Source: Sinonovacula constricta (taxonomy: Eukaryota; Mollusca; Bivalvia; Cardiida; Solecurtidae). From it: 64,000 nucleotides of DNA. Under the pieces are notes generated by a model. That model was not told the DNA's origin, did no database searches, and saw only the letters and a program-made list of their open reading frames with translations. The stretch spans positions 21,375,004 through 21,439,003 of the forward strand of contig CM017564.1 of NCBI GenBank assembly GCA_007844125.1, given 5' to 3'. The position numbers and the translations under genes are program-made. Shown here one piece after another: positions 23,001 to 38,000 of the stretch (within the stretch, counting starts at the first letter, position 1; each line of letters starts with the position of its first letter).

Positions 23001-26000
23001 ACCCCTATGCATACCTAAGTAGCAAATCATCCCTTCGTCCATGGTTTGCTATTACTCTCTGAGTCCCACATATGTATCCAATGTTTTATCTTTAATAACT
23101 TACATAATGATATTCTGATATTTCCAGGCATATCAGAGATAAGCAAAGATGCACTTGATTTTTCGTATTTAGTTCCAATATAAGAAATTCAGCAATATAG
23201 CAGATGTTGTTTTATTTAAATCCAGATCATTTTTAAGCGAGATAGTCAGCTAATGAGTATATAGAAAATATACAATTTTTACATCGTTGAGTTATATTTT
23301 TTTTTTAAGAAAACTGGATTCAAATTTCAAAGCAAATTTGAGGTGGATTCAGGGCTGGAAAAATACAGTAGCCCAATGTCCCGGACAAGTCAAAATACAT
23401 TTCGGGCTACTGGTCATTGATCATTAAATTAGTCCTGGACAAGCCATAAATCGGCAGTCGGACAAGTGAAAAATAAACAGTGGTTTCTAAGCAGCAATGA
23501 AGACAATCAATTTCACACCAGAGGCATTAAATTTTATCAACAATACGTACATGCGGTACATGTACAATGCACACATCTGTCCAAAGCTGTAAATCATCGC
23601 GTGATACATAAATGCTTCTAGACAAAAAATAAAAGAAACAACTTGTTGCTATACATTGTTTGTTAGTTGCAGATATGACAAATGTGTTGTTGTGTTCGTT
23701 AATGGAAAACAACGCAAATTTTCGAACAAGTCATGTTTGTCCAGGTTACTAGTCCGTGACAAGTCATTGAAAAGGAAAAATTTCCAGCCCTGGGATTATG
23801 TACTAAGAGGCAAACAAAATAATAAAAAAACAAACTTTTCGTGACTAATTGAAATCATAAGAAGAACACATAAAAAATATACTTTCAATCAATTTACAGA
23901 CAGATGTAGGCTGCAAAATACCTTCATGCTGCTAACAGGTTTTTTGGATTTATTAATAATACATAGCTTCCTGACGGATATATTTATGAAATCTGTGAGA
24001 TTCACTTTTTATTTCAGACCTGTTCAACATTTCTACAGTTGAAATAAATTTGAGGTATCAATTAAACTGATAATAAAAGAACACAATCCCAATGTTATTT
24101 ATTTAACAAGCAGGCAAATAAAGCTTTGTAGCTTATGTCTTTATCCCATATTCTCCCTCAAAGCATTTATTTTTCTAGCCTAAGCAGTTAAAGTTTATCA
24201 CTAATGAACTAATCATAACTTTTAATTAAAGAAGAATAAATTTCTGATTTTTGTCTGAGATATGATGTGAATGTAACAGATTATTTTCTTCGTCTGTTTA
24301 CAATGCTTAGACAATAAAAGACAAGCAAAGAATGTGCAATAACCGTGGCGATGAATATTTCTCAGTACTAATACCACCCTATTCTACCCCAGCATGGGTC
24401 CTGCATAAGAAGTTCCCTGCTAACATTATCTACTAAAATCATCGTCATCTTCTTGAATAGAGAGGCATTCCAAGAAGGATGCAGTTACGGGAATGTAATC
24501 TTGCAGGATGATTATGAAATTCACGGCTGCGATAATTCTACAGCTCAGAAGCAAGTAAAAGCGGCTTTGAGGATGGCAAAGCTACGTAAATTACGAGGCG
24601 CAGTAATCTCCAGTCTCAGCCTTTGAAGGCTATCAAGGCAGAAATTAAGAAATTCAAAATGCATTACAGACTCTTAACGCCAGTCATTAATGTTATAAGT
24701 TAAGCAATATCATTTGTTTATCTGTGAGAGATTTGGCGTGTGGGTCTTTGCATTTGGCTTTTTATTGCCAATACTTGGGAGAAGTCTTCAAGAAGAAATC
24801 TTAAAAAGACATCGAAAAACCAGCGGGGTGAACGAATATTGTTTTATCAAAAATCACATAAATTAGACGAAATGCAGGAACGATTATTGGAGGCAGGTTA
24901 TTGAAGGGGCTAAGACTTTTACGGGAGTGTGGTAGTAAAACTTCTGCTGAACATCCCTTGGATTAGCTTCAAGGGTTTTACTAACATCTCGGCACTTAGA
25001 ATGTGGGCTTAAGACTGGACCAGTTTCCTGGCTGTTTAAAACTTAAACTGCTTATCATGCCATTGTCAATCTTGGACAAAAAAACAAAGATCTAGATCGG
25101 TCAGTTGACTGATCACGATCTGCACTATTTGTTGTTGAGTCTTTAGCAATATTTTCTTTAACCTGTAAATGAAGATTTAGGTATAAAACTAAGAATTATG
25201 TGCGGGTTATAAACTAATTTACATTACCATGAGAAGGGATAGTTAAGACAATTTTTACTGCCAGTGGTTTATCTGGCTGTGGAGGGGGTGTTACATAAGC
25301 AGATAACACAGGCTTTACTATCTGCAGTCAGAAAGTTTAGGATTAACTAGAATCGAGGTTTTAAACCCAGTCTCAAGATTTAAGCAGAGAAACGGTGATT
25401 AACCATTGCAGGAAACTTGGAAACACCATGTCTGTAACAGAGAGGTCTTAGTTGAGAGATGGCTTGGCAAACACACAAAAAAGGATTACAGACTTACGGA
25501 CATAAAAAACCAACCTTGCACACTTGTAAAACACTTAAAAGAGTCTGGATTTTTTAAATATTAAATGGAGGAAAAAAATCAGCATTTTTTTTTTGTTCCA
25601 ATGGAGAAATATTTTTGTGTAAAATATTTTGGATTACCTAAATGCAAGTTTGCTTATTATTGTCATCAGATTGAAATATTAGTATTATTATTTGGGGTTT
25701 TACGACATTTAATAGGTCATACGGCGCTGAATACATTGGAATTTAACAACAATAGAATATAATCAGGTTAAAACTATAAAATGTGAGCAGAAATAAAAAT
25801 CTATCAGGTAAAAAATGTGAATTATAAGTGAAGACAGGTTAATTGTAAAATTAACTACCGGTAATCATCATATTTTTTTTATATATATATTTTTCATATA
25901 AAAAAAATTTGGGTAGTTTAAAGGAAGAAACTGGAAAATAGTATTTTTTCTTCATTGAGAAAAAACAATTAAAGAGCTTGTAGAAGAAGTGTTTGAAGAA

Positions 26001-29000
26001 AAATATAAAAAGTAATATTATTTTTTTCATCATCTGATCTCTGATTTCTTCGATATCACGCCCCCATCCCCATCCCACCCCCCCCTGTGGCCTTTAAAAT
26101 CAAGGGATTGATCTGCACCTGTATATGCCTGATGTAGATTATTGATAAATGATGCAGAGAACTGTCAGTTACACCACTGTCAATCCAAACCTTCACTGTC
26201 TTAACTAACCAACCCCCAGGCATCCATCAGCAACCAATCCACATCAGAGATGGTTATCTTAAATATAAATCTTGAGAGAAAAAAAGTGACATGTTGTGAC
26301 ATCAACCAAGCCTGATTAAATCTAATTGTCAAAAAGGGGAAATATTTGATGGGTAGAAATAAAATGATCATCTGCAATATGATTAATCCTTATCAGCATA
26401 GGCATGTAATCTATTTCCAAATCATCAACTTCATCATCCACCTTATTATCATCATCAATTCATCAATTACATCATTGCAACAACAGCCAATGCTACTTGA
26501 CCACATCATCATCATCATCATCAACTCAATAAAAAAATCATAATTATTTTCAAATTTATTTTCAAATAATTTTCACCCAACTCTTCACCAAAAAGTCTGG
26601 AATGAGTATTTGTAAAGATGTGTCTCTATCACTGGAGAGTGCACTAAGGGTAGATTACTCTAGATTATATAAGGGCTTATCTCCCTTTAAAGATAAGCTT
26701 GGGTTGGATTAGTTAGGTATTTGACGAAAATGCATTTTATAGCCCACAGAATTATATTAATAGAAGAAGGCATGAGATAAGACAAAGCGGGAGGAAAAAA
26801 TCCCTAAATCTGAATAATCTAAATAGTGACGCCATTTTTCTATCATCTTATTCTGATGTAATTTTTGATGATAATATGTCTGCATACTTGAGCACTATTG
26901 TTGCTATATGTGTATTATATCTAAATGTGTCCTACCACAACTTGCAGGTTACAAAACCTGGGCATCCTCATTTTCTAAACAGGGACGGAGGTTTCAGATA
27001 AAATTGAACCAAAATGACAAAATGATATTAAAATAAATAATTTGTGAAGATAAAAAAACAACCAGCAAATATTAAAAATCATACAACTGCTGCTACTAAT
27101 ACTACCACAATAATGCCCACTACTTACTGACTTATTATTCTATTATCACACTTCAAGAGGCACTGATAATGTATAAAACAAAAAAATAAATAAACATGTG
27201 TATTATAATATATTATATAAAAATATCAGTAATTGCCTTAATTATTTAATTCAAATCCAGGAAAAAAACCCACCTCAACTTCAGACATACTAAAACAAAA
27301 ATATCAGTTAGCCATCAAATATTTAACTGAAATACACACAAAAAAAACCCTTACTTTCTGATGTATCCATATTTTCTTTATTTTCCTCCTTCAATGGCAC
27401 TATCCTTAACCCCACACCTTTCAGCCTCATTCTAGCCAGTGTCTGTTCATATACACGTCTTTCTTCTTTGCTCTACCATTGGAGGAGTCTTTATAAACAA
27501 CTTCAACAATCCTTTTAAGTCCGGGAATTCAAATCCAGCCTGACCATTCAAAACAACAATCCTGGAAGCTTCAACTCACGTCAACAAAAGTTGAAATCCG
27601 TCCGTATTAAGTAATACCAATATTAAACCTATTACTGTCTTCATAAAACCCAACTGTAGTAAGACTTACAAAAATTAGCGGTACTTTCCTAACATGCTAA
27701 TTATTTCCCCTACTTTGCCACGCGAGGAGTGGAAACGATTTCAAAACATGTTTTCTGTGAATCAAACCAAGTACAACTGTATTTTGTTGTCTTATCGATA
27801 ACAGCATGCTAAGTGACAGATATAAAATTATGAATGTACATGTGACAAACAATGAATTGTATTCCTGTCTACTCTGCTGTTTTCACTATAGTGTTTGTGA
27901 TGCTCAGAACTCCAGAATTGTTGTGAATTATTTGCTATAGGAAGACCATATATAGCTGATCAATTAGCATCAATTAAAGCTATTTCCTCGTCATGTTTGA
28001 TCACATACTCCAAGATGATCTTCAATGTAAGTATAAATGATGTCGCAGTAGGCAAATTATACACCCAAGGAAACAGTCCAAGCACTTTTAAAGATAAACA
28101 ATTTGAAATGAAACATGACCATATGGAACCTTATCCTTTACAACATTTTCCCATCAATAAAACACAATCAAACACACAGGTCACATTTGTCCAAGACAAG
28201 TCCTATTTCTGCCCTTTATACATCTATCTATCCCACAACCTTGCAACCTCTTCACACAAAAATACAAGTATTTTAATTTCTTTAATACTTTCTATCACAG
28301 AAAATTAATTTTTCCTATTACCGAACTTCACTGTTTATCACACAATCAATGTATTTTCTGCTATTAAAGATGAATTATTTTTCCTACCACTGAGGTTTGA
28401 TCTGTTCCAATTTTTTGTTCCAATCAAAATCACTATGTTTTCTCCCATAAAAACAGAGATGCTTTATTTATCACTAGACTTCTGTTTCTTCTATAACTAA
28501 ACTTTACTTTTATTCTTTCACTTTAGTTTTCCTTCTTTTCCCAACATTGTCCAATGTTCAACTATTTAACAACACCACATTCTGAATAACAACACTGGTT
28601 GAAGAACACCACTCTACTGAACGGACTCAACAACAATGCTAGATTATCTCTATCCCCTCTGTTTATATGTATGACTACTGTCTATGAACACAGATATACA
28701 TCATACTATAACACTGACACATCAAATGTCCACAGGGGACAAGATGTTGAGGCCTTTAAATCATCCACAACTAACCCCCACCCCCTCTCCCCCCCAACTC
28801 CCCCACCCCAAATCTGCCATCACCAACTTGACTATCAAACTCATCCTACTCACAATTACCAACATGATCTCCTTTCCCTGTATAATTAAAGGCCAAAGAG
28901 AAACAGGAAATAGAAAATGATTAATCAGATTAATACTTGCATATATAAAACCAGATTTGATTATCATATTTGACACTCATTATTATCTCGTTAAACAATC

Positions 29001-32000
29001 AAAATAGTTTAATTATCTTTAGTCTATACAGTAATTTACTAATAAAGTGTAATCCACTGCACAAAGATTAATTAAGGATTCAATTAATTAAGCAAGGTGA
29101 CAGAGAGAGGATGGATGTAGCTTAACTAGAGAGAAGTAACGGGGTCTTAATTGACCAATTAAGGGATATGAGGGTGAATTAAGAGGCAAGATAAATTGAG
29201 AGATTAAGCCATTCTAACAAATACAGTAATTGGAATCAACAAAGAATTATTTATTTACCAATAAAGAAGGGCAGGGCTGGAAAGGTGAATACAAATGAGA
29301 AATATTATGCTGAGTGACCATTGCCCTATTAATAAAAACATTAATTCATAATGTCACATGCAATTAAATGTCAATATGTGTGAGCTTAATCTGTGATGTT
29401 TTTTATAGACAGAATCTTTCTAATGTTTTGATCTGTGTCATATAACAGTAAGCCAAAACATTAATCTTCAGTTGTATTTATCAAAAGATTAAAAAAGTAG
29501 GAGTTATCACAACAATTAAAAAATTATAGAATTTCCACTCATAATTAGAAAAACTGAAGATCAGTGTTGAATGTTCTGTGATACAACTGTGAATTGTTCT
29601 ATCTCTTATGTTGGTATAGCTATTTCACTGTATCAGATCTGTGGATTATTTTTTAGGTTAACACTATTTTTCATTGCAAGCCTACATTTTTTAAAATAAT
29701 ATGTAAAATTTCTCTTGCAAAATTATTTATTTTCCATCATTATCCTGGCAACCCAGCACTCAATAAAACCGGCTAGGAAAACCGATCAAAGAAAATACCA
29801 ACAAAATAGGGTTTGGGTGAGAATTCTGGGATATGGTACTGATTTTTTCTAAATCAACATTTCTTCATTTATCTGAAGCCCGGGCTAATGATCAGCCATA
29901 TTCACTATGATCACCTTGTCTTTAGTACATCCTAAATCCACAGAGAGCACTTATGCTTAACAACAAGCCACTAAACTAATCAAAAAATGCTCAGCTGCAT
30001 TCCAAATAGCTTAACCAAGTCTCACCTAATATCTTTTATGTGCACACTAAAGTTTAAACACCATCAAGGCATCCACCCCAGTTCAGTCAGTCGAAAATAA
30101 GCCAACATGCTGAGGATGAATCAAGAATTAATTTTAAATGCAAGTCCTTAAGTCCGTTACTGTTTATTCCTTTTTTACCCCGAAAAAACCCACTTTTTTT
30201 TTCAAAAAAAGAGGGAAAGAGGGGAAAGCAAAAATAGTAAAATAAAAATGAATTTTACACAGCTATCACAGCTTGTAATGATCTACGGAACACTAATCTC
30301 ACAGACCCTGCAGCTCATTAAACGATAGAAATTGTCATGTTTTATTACTTAGAAGTTATACTTGCAGGATTGAGGCAGCTAGCTGACGTTGGAAAAGTTA
30401 ATCAACTGCGCATAATTAAAATATAATCCCTAGTAATCGGCTTAAGTCCACAGTAATATTACATGGGCGTACTCCAAAATGTAATGCATGGACTACTTTT
30501 TGTTGTGTTTTTCACTATTTTGCATGATGCGATACCAAAAGCAGGACTATTTTTTGTTTTGATATGCACTACTTTGTGTGAACAGTACCAAATACCGAAC
30601 TACTTTTTTCACAAGTTTGAGTGATGTGGTATAAAATGCAGAACTACTAAATCATTTTTTGTTCTAATTACTTTGCGTGAGAACAGAAATTTATATCGTT
30701 GTAGAAGTTTTTAACTGAGCTTATGTCTACTAACAATTTTAGGTAAAACAGACATTGATGCAATATTTTTAATGATGTCAGTGTTTAGAAAGGGATGGGA
30801 TTTGCCGGCATTTTTGCCAATACTGTGCAGCGACATTTCTATTATTATAGCACAGAGGCACTTATGAGGTGCCCAGGGACTGAACTTGGCCAGTCCATTA
30901 TACTGACACCGACGAGTCACGTGTAATGCTGTCCCCTTAGCCCCGAGGGTTAGGAGGGAAGCCACTACAACCAACTTTAAAGTCTTTGGTTTGACCCGGC
31001 CGGGGTTCGAACCTGCGACCTCCCGATCCGCAAGCCTACACTCTACCAATTGAGCTATTGCGGATGGTGTTTAGTAAGTGAAATAAAATTTTATTGCAAC
31101 ACCAACTCACAAACCACAAACTAGAGTTCCCTATGAAAGGAAGACAGCAGTTTCCAATGTTCATTTAATGATTTTATTTAAACTTGACATGCCAGCCAAA
31201 TCAGCAATAACCTTACCCAGGTTAGGTCACACAATGCCATCTCAAAGGGCATGTGACTATAGAAGAGAATCATGATTTTGTCCATTGATTTCAGTGTTAA
31301 TGGAACATTTTTCAGTACAATTTAAATACAATTAAATCAATTTTTTTTCTTTGTGATGGCAGAAGTTTCTGTGTTCCGCAAGATACAAGAAGCATTATCT
31401 CTGAGTTGGCCAGTCAGGTGTACAGACCTGACACTTTTTTGTCTGTTCCATGTGACACAAAAAGTGAATCCATATACTAACAAATGTGCCATTTGTATAC
31501 TAATTATCATTTCATTTTTGTTTTCTGATGGCATATCGCTAAAGTGGTTCAAAATGGCTAGGTTGTTCAGGAGATTTTGTCAAATGGGTCACTTGTAATG
31601 TTGTTTTTTTTCTCTTACTTGTTGTTTTTTCAGTGTGGAGATTCATTAAGTGGTAAGTGTCAGCAGATCTACCAATCGACCTACCAGTAGCCATATTCAT
31701 TATACCTGGCTCATTTCTACACATTAATATGTTTGAAAAAGTTTCAACCAAATCTTTTTTTGTTGGACTCATGAAAAATGTTTTAGCGAGACGATTCTAA
31801 TGAATATTAGGTTTATATGGTTTGGAACAGAATTAAACAAGTTGGTCTGGGATATACTCCTCCTTTATTTGAAACCTCTGGTGTTTGTATGCAGTAACAA
31901 TACACCTGTCTATATTAACTAGGGCACAATGACCTGTCTCTAGAAGGAAACACTGGTCGAATAATTGTCCCATAATTGGTACCTGCAGTCATGACTGGCA

Positions 32001-35000
32001 GGCTCATTAATAAGACAAAAATCTGAGGAGATTGGAGGGGTGGGAGAATAGTGTGGGCGGAACTAATGGGTCTCAGTTAGAAAGATGGACAGATGGATGC
32101 TAATACAGATAGACTGATGGATCAATGGATGGAGAGACAGAAAGATATTTTAACAGATCAAGGTATAAACAGACAGACGGATGGGTCTGAATTAACTGAC
32201 ATAGAAAAATTGTGCAGATTCAGATAAGGTTGTTGCCTAATTCAACATCCCGCACCCGACATCAAGTCCTTTCGTCAGATAAGGTTGTTGCCTAATTCAA
32301 CATCCCGCACCCGACATCAAGTCCTTTCGTCAGATAAGGTTGTTGCCTAATTCAACATCCTGCACCCGACATCAAGTCCTTTCGTCAGATAAGGTTGTTG
32401 CCTTATTCAACATCCCACACCCGACATCAAGTCCTTTCGTCTAAGTTTAAAGCCTGAAATCTTACAATTGGATTACTTCATCCCTCCCACCTTCTACATG
32501 ATGACACTAGGTGACAATCCATAGTCAAACATAATTAAGAAAATCAGGCCCTACCTCCATCATTACCACCACCATCTGAACGCCAAATCCATGGCCTCTT
32601 AATCTTCAAGTCTCAAACACACAGACAATAAAGAATCAACCACCACACTGACCTCCTGCTGTCTAAATCCTCTGGTTTCATCTCATCAAACTCAATTCTA
32701 TGTTTGAACAAAGACGGCTGGGCCTTAGAACTTTTTTAACAGCTAAAAATAAATAAACTTCAGAAAATAGCATGGATCCAGATCAGGCAGCTCTTGGCTA
32801 GCAACTGTCAGATTACTATCTACATTTTTTTTGCTGGCAAGTGCTTGATTTCCAGCAAAAAATCCTGTAACTGATGCATTAAAGTTGTTAAGCAAAAAAC
32901 TAAGAAAAAGGTGCGAGTTAATGATTCCTTTACCTGCCAGGGGCGTGCCTGGGCTTACGCACTTACGCACGTGCGTACAGTTGCTTCCAAAAATTGAAAA
33001 AATAAAAACGCCTAAAAATGAATTGTAATCGTCGCCTAACCCGGGTTCGGCACTACCAGCTAGTTGTCTTCATTATTTAAATCCATGTAATTTAAACCTT
33101 TTTCTAAATTCTACAAATTCTTCTGCAATCCCACTTGACAAATTTCTTTCTTTTTCCTGCTTCTAAGACAATTATTTCTACTACACAGTGAGAGCCCCGC
33201 CCCAACCCCCCCCCCCCCCCCCCCCCCCCAGCCGCCCACCCCCCGAATGCATCTATGGCGTTCTATGGGAAAAATCCGGATGGAGGAGGGGGGGGCATGC
33301 CCCCGGACCCCCTAGTGCGTATACTTAAAAGTCGCCTAAACACGCCCCTGCCTGCTAGACACAAATTGCTTAGATTTACACAAATGGTGTAGATCAAGCT
33401 GAGCCTGCTCTTGACTGACTGTTGTCTGAACAAGATCTGCAATATTTCCTGCCATGTTTCAAGCAATATGTCCAGGCAACACTGCATGTAGTTTGTTAGC
33501 AAAGAAAATGAATTAAAAAAAAAAAGTTGCTTAGAAATAAATGAAGCAAATACATGTATACATTAATCCCACTTACCTTACACTTTGTTAAAACGTGCAT
33601 GATAAAGTTAAAAGATTTTTAATTTATGAATTATAAAATATTCCATGTAAAGGTTTATATAGCTAATAACAGAGACTAAGCTACAATAAAATAGTGTAGA
33701 CTGATCAGAAAGCTCCCAGCAGAAAGCTCCCAGTAGGGCGATAGCTGATCTATAGTGCATAATGATCAATAAGCTCCCAGCAGAAAGCTCCCAGTAGGGA
33801 GATGGCTGATCTATAAGTGCATAATGATCAGAAAGCTCCCAGCAGAAAGCTCCCAGCAGGGAAATGGCTGATCTATAGTGCATACTGATCAGAAAGCTCC
33901 CAGCAGAAAGCTCCCAGCAGGGAGATGGCTGATCTATAGTGCATAATGATCAGAAAGCTCCCAGTAGGGAGATGGCTGATCTATAGTGCATACTGATCAG
34001 AAAGCTCCCAGCAGAAAGCTCCAAGCAGGGAGATGGCTGATCTATAGTGCATACTGATCAGAAAGCTCCCAGCAGTGAGATGGCTGATCTATAGTGCATA
34101 ATGATCAGAAAGCTCCCAGCAGAAAGCTCCCAGTAGTGAGATGGCTGATCTATAGTGCATAATGATCAGAAAGCTCCCAGTAGTGAGATGGCTGATCTAT
34201 AGTGCATACTGATCAGAAAGCTCCCAGCAGAAAGCTCCAAGCAGGGAGATAGCTGATCTATAGTGCATAATGATCAGAAAGCTCCCAGCAGAAAGCTCCC
34301 AATAGGGAGATGGCTGATCTATAGTGCATAATGATCAGAAAGCTCCCAGCAGAAAGCTCCCAGTAGGGAGATGGCTGATCTATCTATAGTGCAAAATGAT
34401 CAGAAAGCTCCAAACAGGGAAATGACTGATCTGGATCTACATTATTTGCTTAAGCCTTACAAATACACCAGATTAGCAGGATCAGCGTGAACAACCTGAA
34501 GCAGGATAAGGCTCAAGGATGGATCAAGCTTCACGTCTCTATCCCTTTATCCCACTAAACTCCAAGCATCCAACAATCCAGCAAATTATAACTTTTGACG
34601 GCAGTTCAGTGAAAATCTTTACAAATCCTCTCCGAACATTATCTGGCTTGGTCGTGGGATTAAGGATTATAATTGTCACCGTCACACCTGCCCTATTGGA
34701 CGCCCAGTGAAGATCGCCGTAGGATACTGGAGGGAGACAATGGAAGGATTACCGTCAGTTCACCCCGGCGTATCGCAACTGACAGCGTTAAATCAGCAGC
34801 CAAGTTCAGCATCCTATTTGTGTTCAATTCAGCTACATTTCACAAAAAAGTCTTGTATTTCAGTTACTATGGTAGCTATGGTTACCCAACTACTACAGGA
34901 TTTAACACTTTTCTTTGTCAGTTGTTTTTTTTAAAATAAAGATTATAACCATGAAATTTACATTCACTCGATTTTATGTTTATACATTGTCTCACTAAGT

Positions 35001-38000
35001 CCTGGCTTGCCTAATCTTGACTGGTTTGCCTTTTCTTTAAAGTTACTTAATCCTACTTCCACATAAAATGTTTTTGATAATTTTCCAGTCATTCATCAAT
35101 TTCTTTATTAAAAGTTTTCATAATTTGTAAATATTAAAATTCATAAAATTAATAACTTAAAGTAATCTCAAAATATGGTAACCAATTTTCCTAACTAAAA
35201 GAAGCAGGGCAGTTCTATTTATATGATTTATATATACCCACTTCTATCTCAGCCACTATTCACTAGTACTGTCTCATCTATTTAAGTTTTCTTAATTATG
35301 TGAGATTTTTTTGCATTTTAATCATACATGTGAATTTTTTCTGAGGCCAAAGAGGGAGATTTGTTATTTTCATATAAACAAAGAAGGCAGGGAGACTTCT
35401 GAAAATGTGTAAAACACCCCTCAATTTTGAACCTTAAAAAGTGGGTGTCTCCCTCCAAAAGTGGGAAAGCTCACATGTATGTTTAATGTCTCCGCAATTG
35501 TTCATTTGATTTTAACATAATTTTCTTTGCTACCCATTTTTACAACATATTTTATTGTAAAAATGTATTTAACATCTTTTTTTTTTTCCAAAGTAAATAA
35601 TACTCATACTTTTAACATACCAATGTACCTTCAAACCAGGAAATACAGTGTGAAAACACCTCCAGAAAACCTCCATCAATAATAAATGCTGCCTCGTAAC
35701 GTATAAAAAAAAAAATTGTCACATTAAAATTATCAAGACTAAATGGAGCCCATTTAAACCCTCCAAAAAATCACATAATGGGTGACAGAAATATAAATGA
35801 AGAACAAATCTGGTGTTTCCCTTATCATGCCAAAGTTTGATAATAACCGAAAATAAATTCTAAATTATTATCTTCCATCTGGTGCCAAACATATCTAGAC
35901 ATATTACTAGCGACACAACAGAAAACAGAGCAGGTCTAGATAAGCAGGAGACCCAGTAGGACCAGGCACGTCAGGACCAACACTTTCGCCATTCCTTGAA
36001 TGAGTTGGATTTAGCAGACCGATATTTAATGAAGGACCAAAAATTGCTTAATAGATATCTGGTGGTAATCCATCACAACTAATGACAGACAATGTCATGC
36101 AAATAAGGTAGTCCCAACTGACAGGTAACGAAGATCACTGTGCATAACGACAACAAATTATTTACTCTGAATATTAGATAGCAAACATAAAAAATCTTAT
36201 ACAATTTTGTGAAAATTATTAGAATTGTTGTTTTTTTTCTCCAAAATAACTGTACTCATCCTCTCCTCCTTCTCTACACATAATCTCTATCATCATTACC
36301 ATTATCATTACCATTATTCTCAGCATCATCTCTTGTTTATCATCATTACCATCAGATATAAACAAAACAGCTTATATCACAACCATAATCTCTATTTTAT
36401 CACCATTACCATTAGATATCACCAAAACAGCTTATATCACCACCATAATCTCTATTTTTTCACCATTACCATTAGATATCACCAAAACAGCTTATATCAC
36501 AACCATAATCTCTATATTATCACCATTACCATTAGATATCACCAAAACAGCTTATATCAACCATAATCTCTATTTTATCACCATTACCATTAGATATCAC
36601 CAAAACAGCTTATATCACCACCATAATCTCTATATTATCACCCTTACCATCAGATATCACCAAAGCAGCTAATATCACCACCATAATCTCTATTTTATCA
36701 CCATTACCATCAGATATCACCAAAGCAGCTAATATCACCACCATAATCTCTATTTTATCACCATTACCATCAAAGATATCACAAAAGCAACTCACACCAC
36801 CTTTACCACTAAAAACAATTTTATTATCACCCTATTCATTAATAACCATTACCATCTGTCCATGCCAACGCCAAGCTAGCTGTCGGCAAACCATTGTTAC
36901 TCATTTCACAGTATTTTCACCAAACTGACCAGCACTAAGATTAACACCCTTTAATCCGACACTAACATAGCCATCAATAATCTGACAGATGGGAGAAATG
37001 TTTGGCAGTGTGATAGGATTAAATCTAATTAAAGGTAACAACTAAATCAGCCCCACCATCTTGCAAATCCCAGCAGGGCGTTTATATGGATGGTGTGGAC
37101 TAAAGGAAGGAAGGTGCAACATCCCTGAAGGGTGGCTGAACAGGTGGGATTGAGGACAGAATGTCACTGCATAACTGATGTAACAGCCATACCTTTTGGA
37201 CCATGTTACATCATTATTGCTTTCAAAGTGATATTTGTCTGTCCATGTGGATTAGTATGTGTATGTAATCAATGTAAGACAGATGTATCTATAGATATTA
37301 CTGATATATGATGTTACAGTATTATTGCTTTTAAGATAATATTGTTTTTGTCTATGAGATAAGGTATAGAATATAATGTGGTCACTTTTGGAGCAAGACT
37401 GATGTAACAACAACAATATAAGTGTCCAGGTTACATTGTTATCGTATCAACTGTTTTATCTGGGTTTTTTGTACCTGTGGATTACAATAAAATAGATATA
37501 ATTATGACAGTGTGGCTGACACTATATTTTGGATAGAGAGATGTTAATTATGTAAATATATTCTATTGTCATCTTTTGTCAATACAGTTGTTCGGATAGA
37601 GTTAACATGAAGATAGATATGTCAAGTATAGTGTTACCTTCACTGTGATAAACTACAGGTGTTATATAAATATGTTCTAGGAAGCTGTTGAACCAGTATC
37701 TACACCTTTTCTGCTAAGTTGATAGCATGCTGTGAACATTTGGCATGATACCACACCCACTCACATTATCCTGATACCGGGCCAACCAGTTATGGAACTA
37801 ACCTTATATTTGCTTGAGTGTTAGCAAAGAGCTATACCACTACCATTTAACAACTCTGGTATAAAAATTATCCCCTAAGGAACCCGGGGCCTCCCTGACC
37901 TGGAGCCTACCTACTGCACAATAGAAGGTTCAGAGATCTTATAGTTTAGTATAGATTATTATTTACAAATGTAGAAGGGGATCCGCTCTGCACTATAGGA

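Noticed and set aside
29272..29284. CAGGGCTGGAAA, identical to the left end of the 23350 hAT-like element
   Set aside because: No matching right end or target duplication nearby and no internal similarity seen; probably chance or a tiny remnant.
30985..31064. tRNA gene on the minus strand (also 56470-56541 and 60366-60440)
   Set aside because: A and B boxes are present, but the same ~220-bp body follows in all three copies and the stems are imperfect, so they are SINE heads.
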